From contig NC_067492.1 in assembly GCF_947179515.1 (NCBI RefSeq), forward strand, positions 7,643,676 through 7,707,675: a DNA stretch of 64,000 nt. The letters run 5' to 3'. Made by a program: the position numbers and the translations under genes. Each line of letters opens with the position of its first letter. The first letter of the stretch is position 1. The DNA comes from Apodemus sylvaticus (lineage: Eukaryota > Chordata > Mammalia > Rodentia > Muridae). Below, one piece after another: positions 1-11,850 of this stretch. Under the pieces are notes generated by a model. The model was not told the DNA's origin. It searched no databases and worked only from the letters and a program-made list of their open reading frames with translations.

Positions 1-599
1 ACAGCCAGGGAGGGGTTCTGCACAGCCAAGTCCCATGGCCTGGTCCCACCCCAGTAAGGGGGCAGCTGAGCTACTGTGAGAAGATGAGTCTCGGACTTTC
101 TCAAGGAGGCGTCTCTGAACGGAGAACAGACATTAGCTGAGGTCTCCCCAGCAGAAACACTATCCAGGGCCAGCTCGCTGCTCCGAGGCCCACCTCCACG
201 GGGCATAAGGACGCACAGCTGGTAGCCAAAGGTCCGAAGCCCAGCTGTGGGCAGGGCTGGTTCCTGTGGGTCCTGCCCAGGATCATCAGAATGCCTGGCG
301 GATATATGGTCAGCATTCCACACAGAAGTGCCTCAGAGAATATTGAGACCCCTCCAACCAAAGCTAGGGACAGTGGAGGAGGACCCCAGGAAGGGACCAG
401 CAGCAGGCTGGAGCCTGGGGACCTGTGGGGAATCATTACCTTTGTCGACCCACATATTCTACACGGGGTTCACCTGACTTGGGGTCAGTTGCATGCTTAG
501 CAGTCTGAATGTGGGGCAGATTGTCTGCCACCACCGACTTGAACAAGAGACCTCAGTCTGACTAGAAGCTAGGCCCTTCACTAGAGACCAGGGTGCGTG

Positions 600-782
600 C
601 TCCCTCCCTCGCTCGCTCTGTCTCTCTCTCTCCCTCCCTCCCTTTCTCTCTCTGTCTCTGTCTCTCTGTCTCCATATGTCTTTCTGTGTCTCCCTCCCTC
701 CCTTTCTCTCTCTGTCTCTGTCTCCCTCCCTCTCTTTCTCTCTCTGTCTCTGTCTGTCTCTGTCTCTCTCTCTCTCTCTGAG
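600..782. repeat. CT-rich simple repeat
   Basis: A run of TCTC, CTCCCTCC and CTCTGTCT units with two near-identical blocks ('tccctccctttctctctctg' at about 633 and 693). It is a polypyrimidine tract. The Ser/Leu- or Arg/Glu-rich open frames it creates on both strands are low-complexity artefacts. Confidence 0.95.
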
Positions 783-1422
783 CTGTGTGCAGAGTTGATA
801 GCCACCTGCCCCTCTAAACCAGAAACATCTGAGAAAGATGTGCTGGTGGCCAGGGCTCAGTGGCTACCAGATTGGGTCCTGTGGGGGGAGCCCTAGAAGG
901 AGCAGACAGCAAGGCTCTGATCTGACCTTCTGACTGGGCACCCCCAGCTTGTGAGGTTGACTCCTCAGCCCAGGCCCAGAGGCCCCGTCCTCATTTGTGT
1001 GAAAACACAGATTGGGCAGGGCACACCCTAGCCCCATAGCCTTGTTTAACTTTGGATTCTCCCTCATGTATACGCTAGCTGGGGGCAGACGGGGGCTGTG
1101 ACTCTGTCTCCAAGATGCTTCCCAGGATGCATTGTGAGGCTGAATGAGCACAGCACAACCCCCACCTCAGTCGACTGTCCCACACTGGAGGCTCTGGGCC
1201 TCGGTTCACATATCTCCGAGAGGACGGTGACCTCCCCAGGACACAGCGCAGGCTTCCGCTCATTCTCCAACACGGCAGCCACTCCCCACACGTGGCTGCC
1301 TGCACTTCACCGCGTGCATATTAAGACTAAATCAAACTCAACGCAGGGGAGGCTGAGGCAGAGGAATTACCATGGGCCAGCCTGGGCTACAGAATAAGAT
1401 CTTGTATTAGAAACAAGCAACA

Positions 1423-1610
1423 GGGGCTGGAGAGATGGCTCAATGGTTAAGAGCACTGACTGCTCTTCTGAAGGTCCTGAGCTCAAATCCCAGCAACCAC
1501 ATAGTGGCTCACAACCATCTGTCATGGGATTTGGTGCCCTTTTCTGGGGTGTCTGAAGACAGTTACAGTGTACTTACAAATAAATAAATAAATCTTTAAA
1601 AAAAAAAAAA
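1423..1610 (+). mobile_element. B2 SINE
   Basis: Near full-length. The head 'ggggctggagagatggctca', the body 'cagcaaccacatagtggctc' and the AATAAA-bearing A tail are present. It is a Pol III retrotransposon derived from a tRNA gene. Confidence 0.95.
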
Positions 1611-1611
1611 C

Positions 1612-1845
1612 CCCGCTGGTGGTGCACGCCTGTAATCCCAGCACTCTGGGAGGCAGAGGCAGGTGGATTTCTGAGTTCGAGGCCAGCCTGGTCTACAGAG
1701 TGAGTTCCAGGTCAGCCAGGGCTACACAGAGAAACCCTGATTTGAAAAAAACCAAATCCCAAAACCCAAACCAAAACAAAACAAAAAAAACAAAAACAAA
1801 ACAAAAAACCAACCAAACAAACAAACAAAAAACCCAAGCAACAGA
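1612..1845 (+). mobile_element. B1 SINE with long A-rich tail
   Basis: The B1 body runs from 'tgcacgcctgtaatcccagc' to 'gctacacagagaaaccctg'. About 100 bases of degenerate A-rich (AAAAC)n tail follow. It abuts the B2 tail at 1610. Confidence 0.93.
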
Positions 1846-2111
1846 AGTTATCCGTTACCAGGTGAGACTAGATTGGGTTCTGCGGTCACCCTTGCTACAG
1901 AGGGATCAACGCCATCCCTGCAGATGGCTATAGAGCAACCTAGGGAGCAGAAGAGAGGCAGTGTCCAGAGTGCACGCGGACAGCGCAGAGTCAGCAGCCA
2001 AAGTCCATGCACACCCACACGTGTTGCAAGGGAGGTCACTGTTAAGGCACTAACTTGGGGTGACAATCCTCCCCGGGGGGCATCAGGGCCACCATCCCAG
2101 GCAGGACTCAC

Positions 2112-2236
2112 CGTTTTCCCTGTGCTGGAAGGAGGGAGAGAACTCTTTGGCAGTGATCCTGGCAATCCTCGCTTCCTCCTGGGCTTTCTGGGCCGCAGTA
2201 AGCGCTGCCTCAGCCTTGGCCCGTGAGTGGGAGGTC
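2112..2236 (-). CDS. Jph3: Jph3 coding exon 3 (junctophilin-3, residues 387-428)
   Basis: A 125-nt exon bounded by a CCCCAG acceptor (2237-2242) and a GTGAGT donor (2111-2106). Its first base completes Arg387 from exon 2. It then encodes 41 residues starting TSHSRAKAEAALTAAQKAQE and ending FSPSFQHREN, and leaves one base for the next exon. The Ala/Lys/Glu-rich sequence continues the junctophilin alpha-helix begun in exon 2. The SFQHREN end marks the start of the divergent region. It is short and gives no long open frame by itself, so it was found by splice phase and family sequence. The exons for the divergent region and the single C-terminal ER transmembrane anchor are not in the window and should lie beyond base 1. 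Confidence 0.96.
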
Positions 2237-2409
2237 CTGGGGAGACAGGAGGCAGTGGGTGAGCACTGAGGAAAGGCCCAGAAGGGACCCTTCGTCGTGA
2301 GTACCTGGGTGTCTACCCTCGATCCTGTTCATTCAATTAGCCACTCAACAAATATTCCTGGCATCAGCCAGCCAGCCTTAGCGTAGCAGCCTGTGGAGGA
2401 AGTGTGCAC

Positions 2410-2614
2410 TTCCTTTTTGCTTTTTAAGTAAAACAGGTGCTTTGCCTGCGTGCGTATCCATGTACGTGCCACCAACAGTGGTCAGAAGAAGGCCGTCGGG
2501 TCCCCTAGGACTGGAGTTGCAGGCACTTGTGAGCAATCGTGTGGGTACTGGAACAGAAGCTGGCTTCTCTACAAAGGACAGCAGGTGCTCAAGTCACTGA
2601 GACACCTCTACAGG
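2410..2614 (-). mobile_element. B3/B2-type SINE, antisense, diverged
   Basis: 'tttgcctgcgtgcgtatcca', 'ggagttgcaggcacttgtga' and a 'gacacctctacaggccc' end match the reverse complement of B3. It lies about 170 bases from exon 3 on the intron 2 side. A second, worn antisense copy may follow at 2630-2770. Confidence 0.65.
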
Positions 2615-5111
2615 CCCGGTTGTTCTTTGAGATTGTGTGTTTTTACTTGTGTGTCTGTGTGAGTATATGCTGCTGGTGGTGAGTGCCCCTGACAGAATGG
2701 GACACAGCTGAAGGTGGCTGTGAGTTTAGGTGCTGGGAATGGAATTCGGGTCCACTGGAAGGCCAGTGTGCACTATGAGGCAACCCCAGGACAACACACC
2801 ACACTGTGGGAAGCTCAGAGCTGGGCAATCCCGTCCTAGGCTGGAAGCAGTGACGGGTCACCAGCTGACCCATGCATGCTACATGCATGAGCCGTCTCAC
2901 AAGCTCCTTCCAGTCCCGGCGATGGGGAGGTTCCTGTTCCTGCAAAGAGGACACAGGACACCATGGGCTGGATGGGCCAGGCATATACGCCTCCAGCCCT
3001 GCCTGTGCTGGGTCTCAGAGTTCCAGGGATGAGTAGAGTATTCCTCATCTGCTCCCTTTTCTCCCTGGCATGCTGGCTCCAGGCCTGGACCACGCCACAC
3101 ATGAACACCACGTCCCTAACTCTATAAGCAGCAGGCCCCAGGCCCTGAGATAAAGGCGGGATCCTTCTTCTGGCCTGTGATCTGGGAAATTCAGAGCAAG
3201 CAATGGGGGAGGGGCTTTCAATCAGGGATGCCTTTCTCCCCGTCCCGAGCCTGGATCCAAAGTTAGAGTGCCATCTGGCAAAGCCCCACTCCCTGGTTAC
3301 GGATGGCATCCTCAGACCGCATCTGTGAAGGCAGAGAAGTCACCTCTCACGCTTCTGCCTGAAGAGCACTAATGGCTTCTTGAGGGCTCCACCCTGATAA
3401 TCCTATCCTCTCCCAGAGATGGGCTCCCCGACAGCTACGTGGCGGAGCAAGCTCTCAGGGCACAGTCTTGACCCAGCAGCCTGGCTCTCCTGTCCCATGG
3501 CACCTGTGACGAGGGGTCTCTGAGCTAACTCCTGGGCCCCTCACAATGTTTGCAGCTTTGTGCTTCATTTTCCAAATGATTGTATTAGAAGAAAATATGC
3601 TACCTAGATGCAGGGGAAGATGCCCAAGCCACAAATAAATGTCCTGGAAGGGAAGCAGGACCCCCAGTCCAGCCCCCAGCTTCTCCTCTAACGTGGTTCT
3701 TCAGGCTATGACCTCCTGTTCTCTGCCATACACCGGGGAGCCAGCCCAAGGAGTCAATAAAACCCAACATGCTAAAAATGCAGGGCTAGTAAAATCCGAA
3801 GCACATTAGTTCCTGGAAGCGGGAAGAATTGCTTCTCAACAGAGCCATGACCTCATGTCCCATGGAATCACACCTTCTAGAATATTCCTTGGGTATCTGG
3901 TATTTGTCATTACAACATTACACTAACCCGGCACTAGCCAATGCATAATTAATTACTGATAATGGATCAGCTGAAGACTCATGGCTGTAGGCTGCAGGCC
4001 TCTTCTGCAGAAACTGCCTGGGGACCTCAGAGAAACCTGGATCCCCTAGCTAGGGTCCTTCCATCCTGTCCTATGGACCCAGCATAGCTTGTGGAACTCT
4101 GAAAATGACCTTCCTGCAGATCTGTACAACTTTGGAAACTCTACCAAGTTCTCTGCAAGGTCCCTCGGCTCCAATGGAGGGGCTGCAATTGTCCCAGAGC
4201 AGAGCAGTCCCGATGGAGAGCAGTTGCTGAGCTGAAGTGTCCAGGGAAGCAGGGGAGAGCGTGTACCCCCAAATCCCACAGACAGAAAGCTGAGGTGCTG
4301 AGCTTACTCTGCACAGATGAAGCTTCTCAAGCAGCTGTTGGTCAGGTTCTGTCCTGACCTGGGCGCTGTCTGAATGGGCGCTCACAGCTCCGCTCACCCT
4401 TGGACCTCACAGCGCTGTTCCAGAGACAACTCACAATTTCCCAACATCCCTTAGGGGCTGTGATTAGTTTCCACACCCTCACTTAGAAAGATACCATTAA
4501 CTCACCCACGTTGTGTGTATATTTACATATATATACCACACATATATAAAAGTATACTGTGCCAATCCTAAAATAAAATTAACCAATACCAGCAGTGGTT
4601 AGTAAAGGCTCCAACACGTGGCAAAGGTTCATTTAAAACAAGATTTGCAGGACCTGAACGAGTCCTCTAAGGAACAGCAGCCTCCAGAGGGGGCTCTCAT
4701 GCCTCTGAGGTCTGGCTGCAGTGTCATGGTAGCCTGTCAGAGGCTCTCCCACACCTGCCATTAATGCTGGATTCTCTGCGCGGTTGTACCCACAGTTTCT
4801 CCTGCATGAGTACCCTGTATATAGGCATAGTTGTACCCCTGGTCCCCACCAGAGGCTCAGGCACCCAGACAGGAGGTGACAACTTAAAGCCTAGAGCAAC
4901 TGAGGGTCAGGTAGTCTTGATCCAGGACTCAGGGACTCATCCTGGAGAGAAGAAACCAAGGTAGACCAGGAGTCAGGTTGGCCCAGTCATCTTCCAGATG
5001 GAGGGAGGAGCTAACTGCAGGAAGTCCAGGGGTAACCATTCAGGGAGAGACTAGGGACTGCGGGGCAGCCAGTGGGTGATGCTGTCCTTGGGCCTAACCA
5101 TGGCAGGGCTA

Positions 5112-5235
5112 TGCAAGGCGGTAAACACCTATGATCTCCTCACACAAATATGCAGGAAGCTGAGGCAGGAGGATCACTGGGTTACACTCTATGACTTTGA
5201 TCCCACAGCACATGACTCAATAAGGCCTCCAATCC
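5112..5235 (+). mobile_element. Diverged B1-type SINE
   Basis: 'acacctatgatctcctcac' and 'gctgaggcaggaggatcac' show an old 7SL-derived monomer. Confidence 0.45.
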
Positions 5236-6067
5236 TTCCCTAAAGGGATCTCTGTGCATGTGCTGGGTGGTGCTCAGCATCCCTGTCAGGCATGCGACCA
5301 GTCAGACGACTGCTGGTGAAAGTCATGAAACAACTACACATACAGTTGCCAAAGAGAGCTGTGCCGCTAACACCAGACTAAGTGACCTACCGACAGAAAC
5401 CACTGCCCGAGGCCAGGGGCACAGCTGACAGAGTGTGGCATCATCTGGGGTGGAGTCAACATCCCCAGGGGTGTGCCAAAACCCAAGTTACCACTGAACA
5501 GCCAGGTGGATCAGCGTCCGGTCCTCCGGTCACTGGACACCTGTGTTTCTCCTACTTGTGAGACGCTGTGTCTAGGGGTGGGGAAGCCAGGGTAAAGACC
5601 CTTCCTGGAGCCTTCTGGGAGGGGCGGTCCACCTCCTCGCTCATCTCCCAGGAAATCCGCTCTGAGTGCTGCAGACTGTGAGTGACATGTATCATTTAAG
5701 CTGCTGACCATGTGTGGCACTCTGTTCAGGAGGCACGGGGCGATGCTCTGCATCCTGCTTCTCTGTCCCCTCTCAGAACACAGATCACTCTCCTGTAAAC
5801 AGGCAGCTAGGAGACTCTCGGAGTTCAGGGGAGTCTCGAACCTGTGAGGAGACTCTCCCTCTCTCCCAACTCCGCCCTCCTCCCCTTCACCAGCTTTCCC
5901 AGCAAGGCTCCAGGCATCTTCCAGACTTCCTGAGTCTCCCTGGCAATTTCCCATCTTCTTGCCTTCTGCCTCTGGTCTCCTCACTACAGATACTTGGACC
6001 CTGGAGCCAGACCCTGGGAGGCCCAGGCCCTTCAGGGACCACAGAGGGAATTTTATTTTAGTGGGAA

Positions 6068-6178
6068 GGCAGGAGGAGACAGGATCTCTCTCCGTAGCCC
6101 AGGCAGGTCTCACATGCATAGTCCGTCTACCTCAGCCTTACTGCTAGGCTGACAGGTGTACACAACCCTGCCTTCATG
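6068..6178 (-). mobile_element. Diverged B1-type SINE, antisense
   Basis: 'gagacaggatctctctccgt', 'agcccaggcaggtctca' and a decayed 'ggctgacaggtgtacacaac' end match antisense B1. Confidence 0.55.
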
Positions 6179-6933
6179 CAGAGGACTCTTGTTCCTGCTT
6201 CCTGCCTAGGGCCAGTGGCAGAGAATCATAGCGGAAGGGCCCACCAAAGAGACAGGACTGCTCAGGCCTCCTGGCCACCAAGAATCAGGAGTCAGTGAGC
6301 ATCTGAAAGAAGGAACTGAGTTCCAGAACCTTCTACCTTTCCCTTATGTTGGCCCTTCTGCGTTTCTGTGTCTGTGGGAATTGCCTCTTCCCCTGGACCA
6401 TAGGAACTCAACCTTCTGTGGCGCGTGTCTTGCCCTGTCTCTTGTTCTGGGCTGGGCTGGCAGAGGGGGTGGGGCAAAGGGTCCTAGGCATCACGGCTTT
6501 GCCCCTCGGGGATCTCACAGGATGGTATACAGTGGTGCCAACTGTGTGTATGCTTCTAACTCTTCCTCTGCCACAGCTGTACCACTAATCTCAGGAGCTT
6601 GAATATGCCCTCTGGTCAGTACTGGCAACAGATATTGGGGTTCCTCCAGATATGGCCCCCAGACATCCCTGAACCTCAGGGAGGGCCTGTCTCATCAGGA
6701 TAGGTTTGTGCCTTTCAGGGCTTTGGGCCGTCTTGCTTCCATCACAAGTTGTGCATGTCTGCTGCTGGCCTGGCCTATTCCCCTCTAATGAAAACTGGCA
6801 GGTCTTACCCCCACCCAAGGCCTTTGACCCCCCAGAGCTGAGATAAGGTGCCTTTGTGCTCAACCAACATGCCTTACTGCCCTGGACAGCAGCTGCTCGG
6901 AACCAGTGCTGGTCTGAGGAGGAGCAAGAGCAG

Positions 6934-7373
6934 TGGTGGGCATAGACAGACACCGTGGTGGGCATAGACAGACACCGCGGTGGGTATAGACAGACACCGT
7001 GGTGGGCATAGACAGACACCGCGGTGGGTATAGACAGACACCGAGGTGGGCATAGACAGACACCGAGGTGGGCATAGACAGACACCGCGGAGGGCATAGA
7101 CAGACACCGCGGTGGGCATAGACAGACACCGTGGTGGGCATAGACAGACACTGCGGTGGGCATAGACAGACACTGCGGTGGGTATAGACAGACACCGAGG
7201 TGGGCATAGACAGACACCGCGGAGGGCATAGACAGACACCGAGGTGGGCATAGACAGACACCGTGGTGGGCATAGACAGACACCTCGGTGGGCATAGACA
7301 GACACCGTGGTGGGCATAGACAGACACCGTGGAGGGCATAGACAGACACCGCGGTGGGCATAGACAGACACCG
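6934..7373. repeat. 22-bp minisatellite, 20 copies
   Basis: The unit reads about gtgggcatagacagacaccg plus two variable bases. I count 20 'atagacagaca' cores at a strict 22-base spacing with no indel. Variation is almost confined to the ccgtgg/ccgcgg/ccgagg and gggcata/gggtata positions. All three minus-strand frames stay open because the unit has no stop in any frame. Strict phase and low divergence suggest recent expansion and likely length polymorphism. Confidence 0.97.
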
Positions 7374-7455
7374 GGACGCAGGCGGCCACACTGGGGCGGA
7401 CTCCGTCCCTCATGAAGATGAAGGCAGCTGAGCCTGACGGCTCTCTCATGATTCA

Positions 7456-7748
7456 TATTCTCTCTCTCCCTCCCCTCCCCCTCTTTCCTCCCTCCCTTTC
7501 CTTCGTCCTTTCCCCCCTCTCCCCCATCTCTCTCACCCCTCTCCTTTCCCCTCTTTCTCTCCCCCTCCCCTCTCTCCCTGTCTCCCTCCCCCTTTCCCCC
7601 TTCCCATCTCTCTCCTCCTTCCCCCTCTCCCCCTCTCTCCCTCCCCTCCCCCTCTCTCCCTTCCTCTCCTCCTCTCTCCCTCCCCCTTTCCCCTCTCTCC
7701 CTCCCCTCCGCCTCTCTCCCTTCCTCTCCCCCTCTCTCCCTCCCTTTC
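7456..7748. repeat. Polypyrimidine tract (CCCTCTCT-rich)
   Basis: About 290 bases almost purely of C and T, with repeated 'ctctctccctccc' and 'cccctctctcccttcctctc' blocks. Such tracts can form triplex DNA. The long open frames on both strands are composition artefacts. Confidence 0.95.
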
Positions 7749-7749
7749 C

Positions 7750-7832
7750 AGCATCACTCTGTAGCCCAGACAGGCTTTGAATTCTTAATTCTCCTGCCGC
7801 AGACACCTTAGTGCTAGGATGTGTCACCCGGG
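7750..7832 (-). mobile_element. Diverged B1-type SINE, antisense
   Basis: 'cactctgtagcccagacagg' and 'cttagtgctaggatgtgtca' match antisense B1. The polypyrimidine tract at 7456-7748 sits where its A tail would be. Confidence 0.6.
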
Positions 7833-7889
7833 CTTCTCTACTGGACTGTAAATGTGGCTTCTCTTTACACTTCTAAGACCAGTCTTAAA

Positions 7890-8180
7890 CTACAAAGGTC
7901 AAGTGTGTGTGACACAGATTGGGTCACGGCCCTAGTAGATGTATTAATGGTCCTGCCGAAGGTATTTGTGGCTGTGACCTTATTTAGGGATGGGGGGCGG
8001 TCACCAGAATGGGACATAATCCAGCACGCTGGCCTATTGAGAAAACTTGAACACAGACCGAGAGAGAACTCCATGAAGACCCTGGGCCTGCCACCATCTT
8101 GACAAGAGCAGAACTAGGGCCCCACGGCTGTCATGGAGTCAGAGCACCTACACCTTGATCTGGACGCCTCTTTCTAGGAA
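7890..8180 (+). mobile_element. Ancient mammalian interspersed repeat, family uncertain
   Basis: 'gctgtgaccttatttaggga', 'ttgaacacagaccgagagag' and a 'caccttgatctggac' end follow the order of a widespread old mammalian repeat. I recognise the pattern but cannot name the family reliably. Confidence 0.4.
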
Positions 8181-10504
8181 GATGGAGCAGTCACGTTCCA
8201 AGTCCACAGTGATTGAAGGCCTTGGGAAGCAAACAGTGTGTGATGGAGCTGTGTCCAACACATGGTCGACCTGAAACCATTGATGGCGGTAGAGCGCCAT
8301 GCCGTTCTGGTGGTTCAGGGTTGCAGAGCAAACAGACCCTTCTTACTCCTCCTCCAGGGAAGCCAGCCTCCTGGAGACTCTACTGGAAGGACCCAACCTC
8401 ACAGCAGGTTTCTCTCCCCAGGCTGCAGTTGTCAAGGCAACCCGACCTCCTCCAGGGAGGCTGCTGGGGAGGGACCATGCCCAGGCAGGGGGCCCTGCAG
8501 GCCCTGTCTGCACCCAGGTGCCTATGGGGACCAGAACCATAGGCTTGAGTGTTTGGCCCTCAGACCAGCCCTTGGAGACTACACCAGAGTTTGTCAAGTC
8601 CTGTGGACAGGCCAGTGACCATTTGGCTTTTACCTTGACAAGATTAGAGATTCTGGGCAGCCCTGACCCCAGGCATTGTGCACAGGAACGATGGAGCCAC
8701 AGTTTTATGTCACAACCAAAGAGACTCCGGCTGGCTCTGTTTGGTGCCACAGACTTCTGTGGAACTCCTCTCTATATGCCTTGGGATATTGCAAGACTGT
8801 GCATGGGGCCCAGGAGGCACAGCCACTACAATCACGGTCCCTCGGGAATGGTCTGCTACACAGATCCATGCATGGGAATTGGAAGGGGTGTCTCCTGTGA
8901 CCTGCCTGCTAGGGACCACAAGCAGAGGTTGATCTAGACCCAACCACACCCAACAGAGGCTGCAAGGTTCCCAGGTGTCCTGGGCTGACAGCACTGTCCT
9001 TCTTCCCCACGCTCTGTGCCAGTCACAGGGCATGGTGGCTCATTTGAACTTATCTTTTAGACAGGATCTTGCTAAGTTGCCCTCTCAGGCCTTATACATG
9101 GTCTTCCTGTCTAAAACGTCCAATCACACCCGGCTACAGCCACCAAGTATTTGTGCACAGCTCAGAGCATGGTCACCAAGGTGCCCAGGGCCACTCCTCA
9201 CAGCAAAGAAAGCTCCAATGTAAGGTGGCTACAGTGTCTGTTCCCAAGTGATTGGCCCACTACCCCTGCGTATGCATTCACACAGAAAACTCTCCTGACC
9301 ACAGCAATAAACAGTGCAGTTCCTAACACGTAGCCCTCCTGAGCACAGCCCTCCACAGTATGTATACCCAGAGAACCACCCTGACCTCAGCACACGTATA
9401 CACTCACGCATGCACACACACAGCACATTCACACTTTGCCCCCCACCCAGCATAGCTGTCCATGTAGACACGCACACGGTCACCTTGACCGTGGACTGCC
9501 ACAGCGTCTCCATACGCGGAGCCCTGACAGGCCAAGGTGAGCACAGCCTTTCACTGGCTGCTCTGCTGGGGAAGAGCCTCCCTCTCTAGAACTCACGGCC
9601 TGGTCTGTGGAGTTGGATAGAGAGAGTGGTCACTGTGGGTAAGGAGCCTGGAGTGGGGCCTTCTGCTCCATCGTGAGGTTCTGCGTGTTCGGAGAGGCCT
9701 CACAGAGCTCTGGCCTATTTGCCCTGACATGTCTGGCTCAACAAGCAAGTTCAAAGGTACTGGGAACAATCTGGGGTGCGCTATCCCCCCAGAGTCCAGC
9801 TCCACCTTCTCTTGAAGCTCCACAGCAGTCACACACGCCCAGCCTCAGCTCCTCACAACAGCCACCCTGCTTGCTGGGTTTGTTGTTTTAAGTCTTTCTG
9901 GAGAAATTAAGGAGCCAGGCACAGGGGAGATGCTTGTTCTCGGTACATCTGTGTGAGGTGAGGTAGGTGGGGGAGGGGGAGGGAAGGGGAGGAACAGAGC
10001 ATAAAAACTCAGGGACAGAAGAGCCACCTCCCGGCCCCTCTAGGGTCAGCAGTGACTCAGAAGACATCGGGGCAGTGCAGCGGCTGTTCCTGACCTGCTC
10101 CCGCTGAAGGGACCTTCGTCTTCCTTGAAGGTTCATCTCTAAGGGGAAAGAAACTCTGCTATAAAAGAAGAAGGAAGCTTTATAAAAAGCTGTCACTGCA
10201 AGCAGCCACACATGGCAAGGGGGCAAAGATCCCACATCTCTGCTCTGTCAGAGTCACTGGTGCCCTCTGGGAGCCAGTGCCCATCAGAAAATGCGCCCAA
10301 TGGACACAGATGCAGATGCAGGCGGGCACTGGGGCTGCCTAGTAGGAGGGTCAGCAGGAGGCTGGCACAGTGGCCCAGAAACAGGCCCCGGTCCCAGTGC
10401 AGACACACTAACGTGCGAGATCACTCTGGGGCCATCGAGACGGCACACTGGAGATGCAAGTGCACTTTACACTTCTATCTCCAAGGAGTGCTCACCCTTC
10501 TGGA

Positions 10505-10578
10505 GGTGGGGTCTCACTACCGATGTGTACCCCAAGCCAGTGTCAAACTCACGATCCTCCTGCCTCAGCCTCCTGAAC
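10505..10578 (-). mobile_element. B1/PB1-type SINE fragment, antisense
   Basis: 'ggggtctcactaccgatgtg' and 'cctgcctcagcctcctgaac' match the antisense 7SL-derived monomer. Confidence 0.55.
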
Positions 10579-10784
10579 ATCTCCAAGAAACCTCACTGTG
10601 GATATGCAAATACACTAACACCCAATAAAGTCTCAAATCCTGAGCATTTTCACCACAGCGGCACAGCTAGTCAGAGCGCTATGGTTCCCACACGTCAGAC
10701 ACGGGACACGGTGCTGAGTGCTACAGATCACACACATCAGACACGGGACACAAATCTCGAAGCCACATCACTTGGTCTGCCCCA

Positions 10785-10935
10785 CGTCTGGCTTTTTTCA
10801 CTTAACACCACACTCTGGAATCTGTGTCATGTTAGTGGACTGCAGAACTTCCTGGTTCTGTTCACTGAGCCGCCCCGAGCTGATTGTGGCCAGGTGTCGA
10901 TCCTGCCCAATGATGATCTGTTTAGTATATAAATA
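10785..10935 (-). mobile_element. L1M-like remnant, antisense
   Basis: 'gtctggcttttttcacttaa' followed by 'ggaatctgtgtcatgttag' resembles the reverse complement of the 3' end of old mammalian L1. It is heavily decayed. Confidence 0.35.
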
Positions 10936-10975
10936 TTAATATAATTAATAATCATTACCTTAAAATTATTATTAT

Positions 10976-11129
10976 AGCTGAGCAGTGGTGGCACATGCCT
11001 TTAATCCCAGCACTTGGGAGGCAGAGGCAGGCAGATTTCTGAGTTCAAGGCCAGCCTGGTCTACAGAGTGAGTTCCAGGACAGCCAGACCTACACAGAGA
11101 AACCCTGTCTTGAAAAAAACAAAAAAAAT
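10976..11129 (+). mobile_element. B1 SINE in an AT-rich repeat
   Basis: A near full-length B1 flanked by matching 'aattattat' target-site copies. It separates two similar AT-rich blocks (10924-10962 and 11148-11189, both near 'tataaatattNNtataatta'). Confidence 0.93.
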
Positions 11130-11222
11130 TATTATACTTAATATATGTTATATAAATATTATTATAATTAATAATAATCATTATTTCTTTTTAAAAAAAG
11201 TCAACCCTGGGCACCAGCTCAT

Positions 11223-11408
11223 TTTAAAGATTTTTAAAATTTACTTTATGTCTATGAGTACACTGTGGCTATCCTCAGACACCCCAGAAGAGGGCATCAG
11301 ATCTCATCACAGATAGTTGTGAGCCATCACGTGGTGGCTGGGAATTGAACTCATGACCTCTAGAAGAGCAGTCAGTGCTCTCAACCACAGAGCCACCTCT
11401 CCAGCCCC
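11223..11408 (-). mobile_element. B2 SINE, antisense
   Basis: It runs from AT-rich tail remnants to 'agccacctctccagcccc'. It carries 'ccagaagagggcatcagatc', the part of B2 known to resemble a CTCF site. Confidence 0.92.
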
Positions 11409-11419
11409 CATCATCATCA

Positions 11420-11616
11420 CTAACAGGTATGTGACTATGTGGGTCTGTGCACATACACGAGAGAGCCTATGGGGGTCAGAAGAGGACCCTGGGCTCCTGG
11501 AGCTGCTGTTCCAAGTGTTTGTGAGCCACTCCACATGGATGTTGGAATCTGAACTCTGGTCCTCGTGACAGAGCAGGATGTGCTATTAACCACTGAGCCA
11601 TCCCTCCAACGCCCCC
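11420..11616 (-). mobile_element. B3 SINE, antisense
   Basis: 'ggggtcagaagaggaccctg' and 'accactgagccatccctcca' match antisense B3. It is immediately adjacent to the B2 on its left. Confidence 0.75.
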
Positions 11617-11619
11617 ACT

Positions 11620-11850
11620 CAGGTTTACATGGTGCTAGAGACGGAACCCAGGGCTTAGTGCACCGCAGGAAGCTGACTGTCTTCCGGGGCTCAGGTTTGA
11701 ACCCAGAGCTTTGCACATGTAAGCACACACTCACTGGTGAGCTGTGTCTCAGCCCTTGGACTTTCGAGCCAGGATCTTGCTTTGTGGCGAGGATCTTGCT
11801 GGTCTAAACTTTGCAGCCCTGCCTCAGCCTCCCCACCGTTGAGTCCAGGA
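11620..11850 (-). mobile_element. ID-like and B1-like fragments, antisense
   Basis: Two ID-type ends ('gaacccagggcttagtgcac', 'gaacccagagctttgcacat') are followed by a B1-like part ('ggatcttgctttgtggcgag'). This may be one or two worn B4 elements. Confidence 0.5.

Larger units (their letters stand above)
1..2111 (-). other. Jph3: Jph3 intron 3, partial
   Basis: This begins at the GTGAGT donor after exon 3 and runs off the left edge. It holds a CT-rich simple repeat (600-782), a diverged B1 remnant near 1345-1410, a full B2 (1423-1610) and an adjoining B1 with a long A-rich tail (1612-1845). Bases 1-600 and 800-1340 are unique-looking intron with nothing I can name. Confidence 0.85.

Noticed and set aside
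6591..7456. Long minus-strand frames of periodic Cys/Ser/Pro/Tyr residues
   Set aside because: They are produced by the 22-bp minisatellite, open in all three frames. There is no splice or initiation support.
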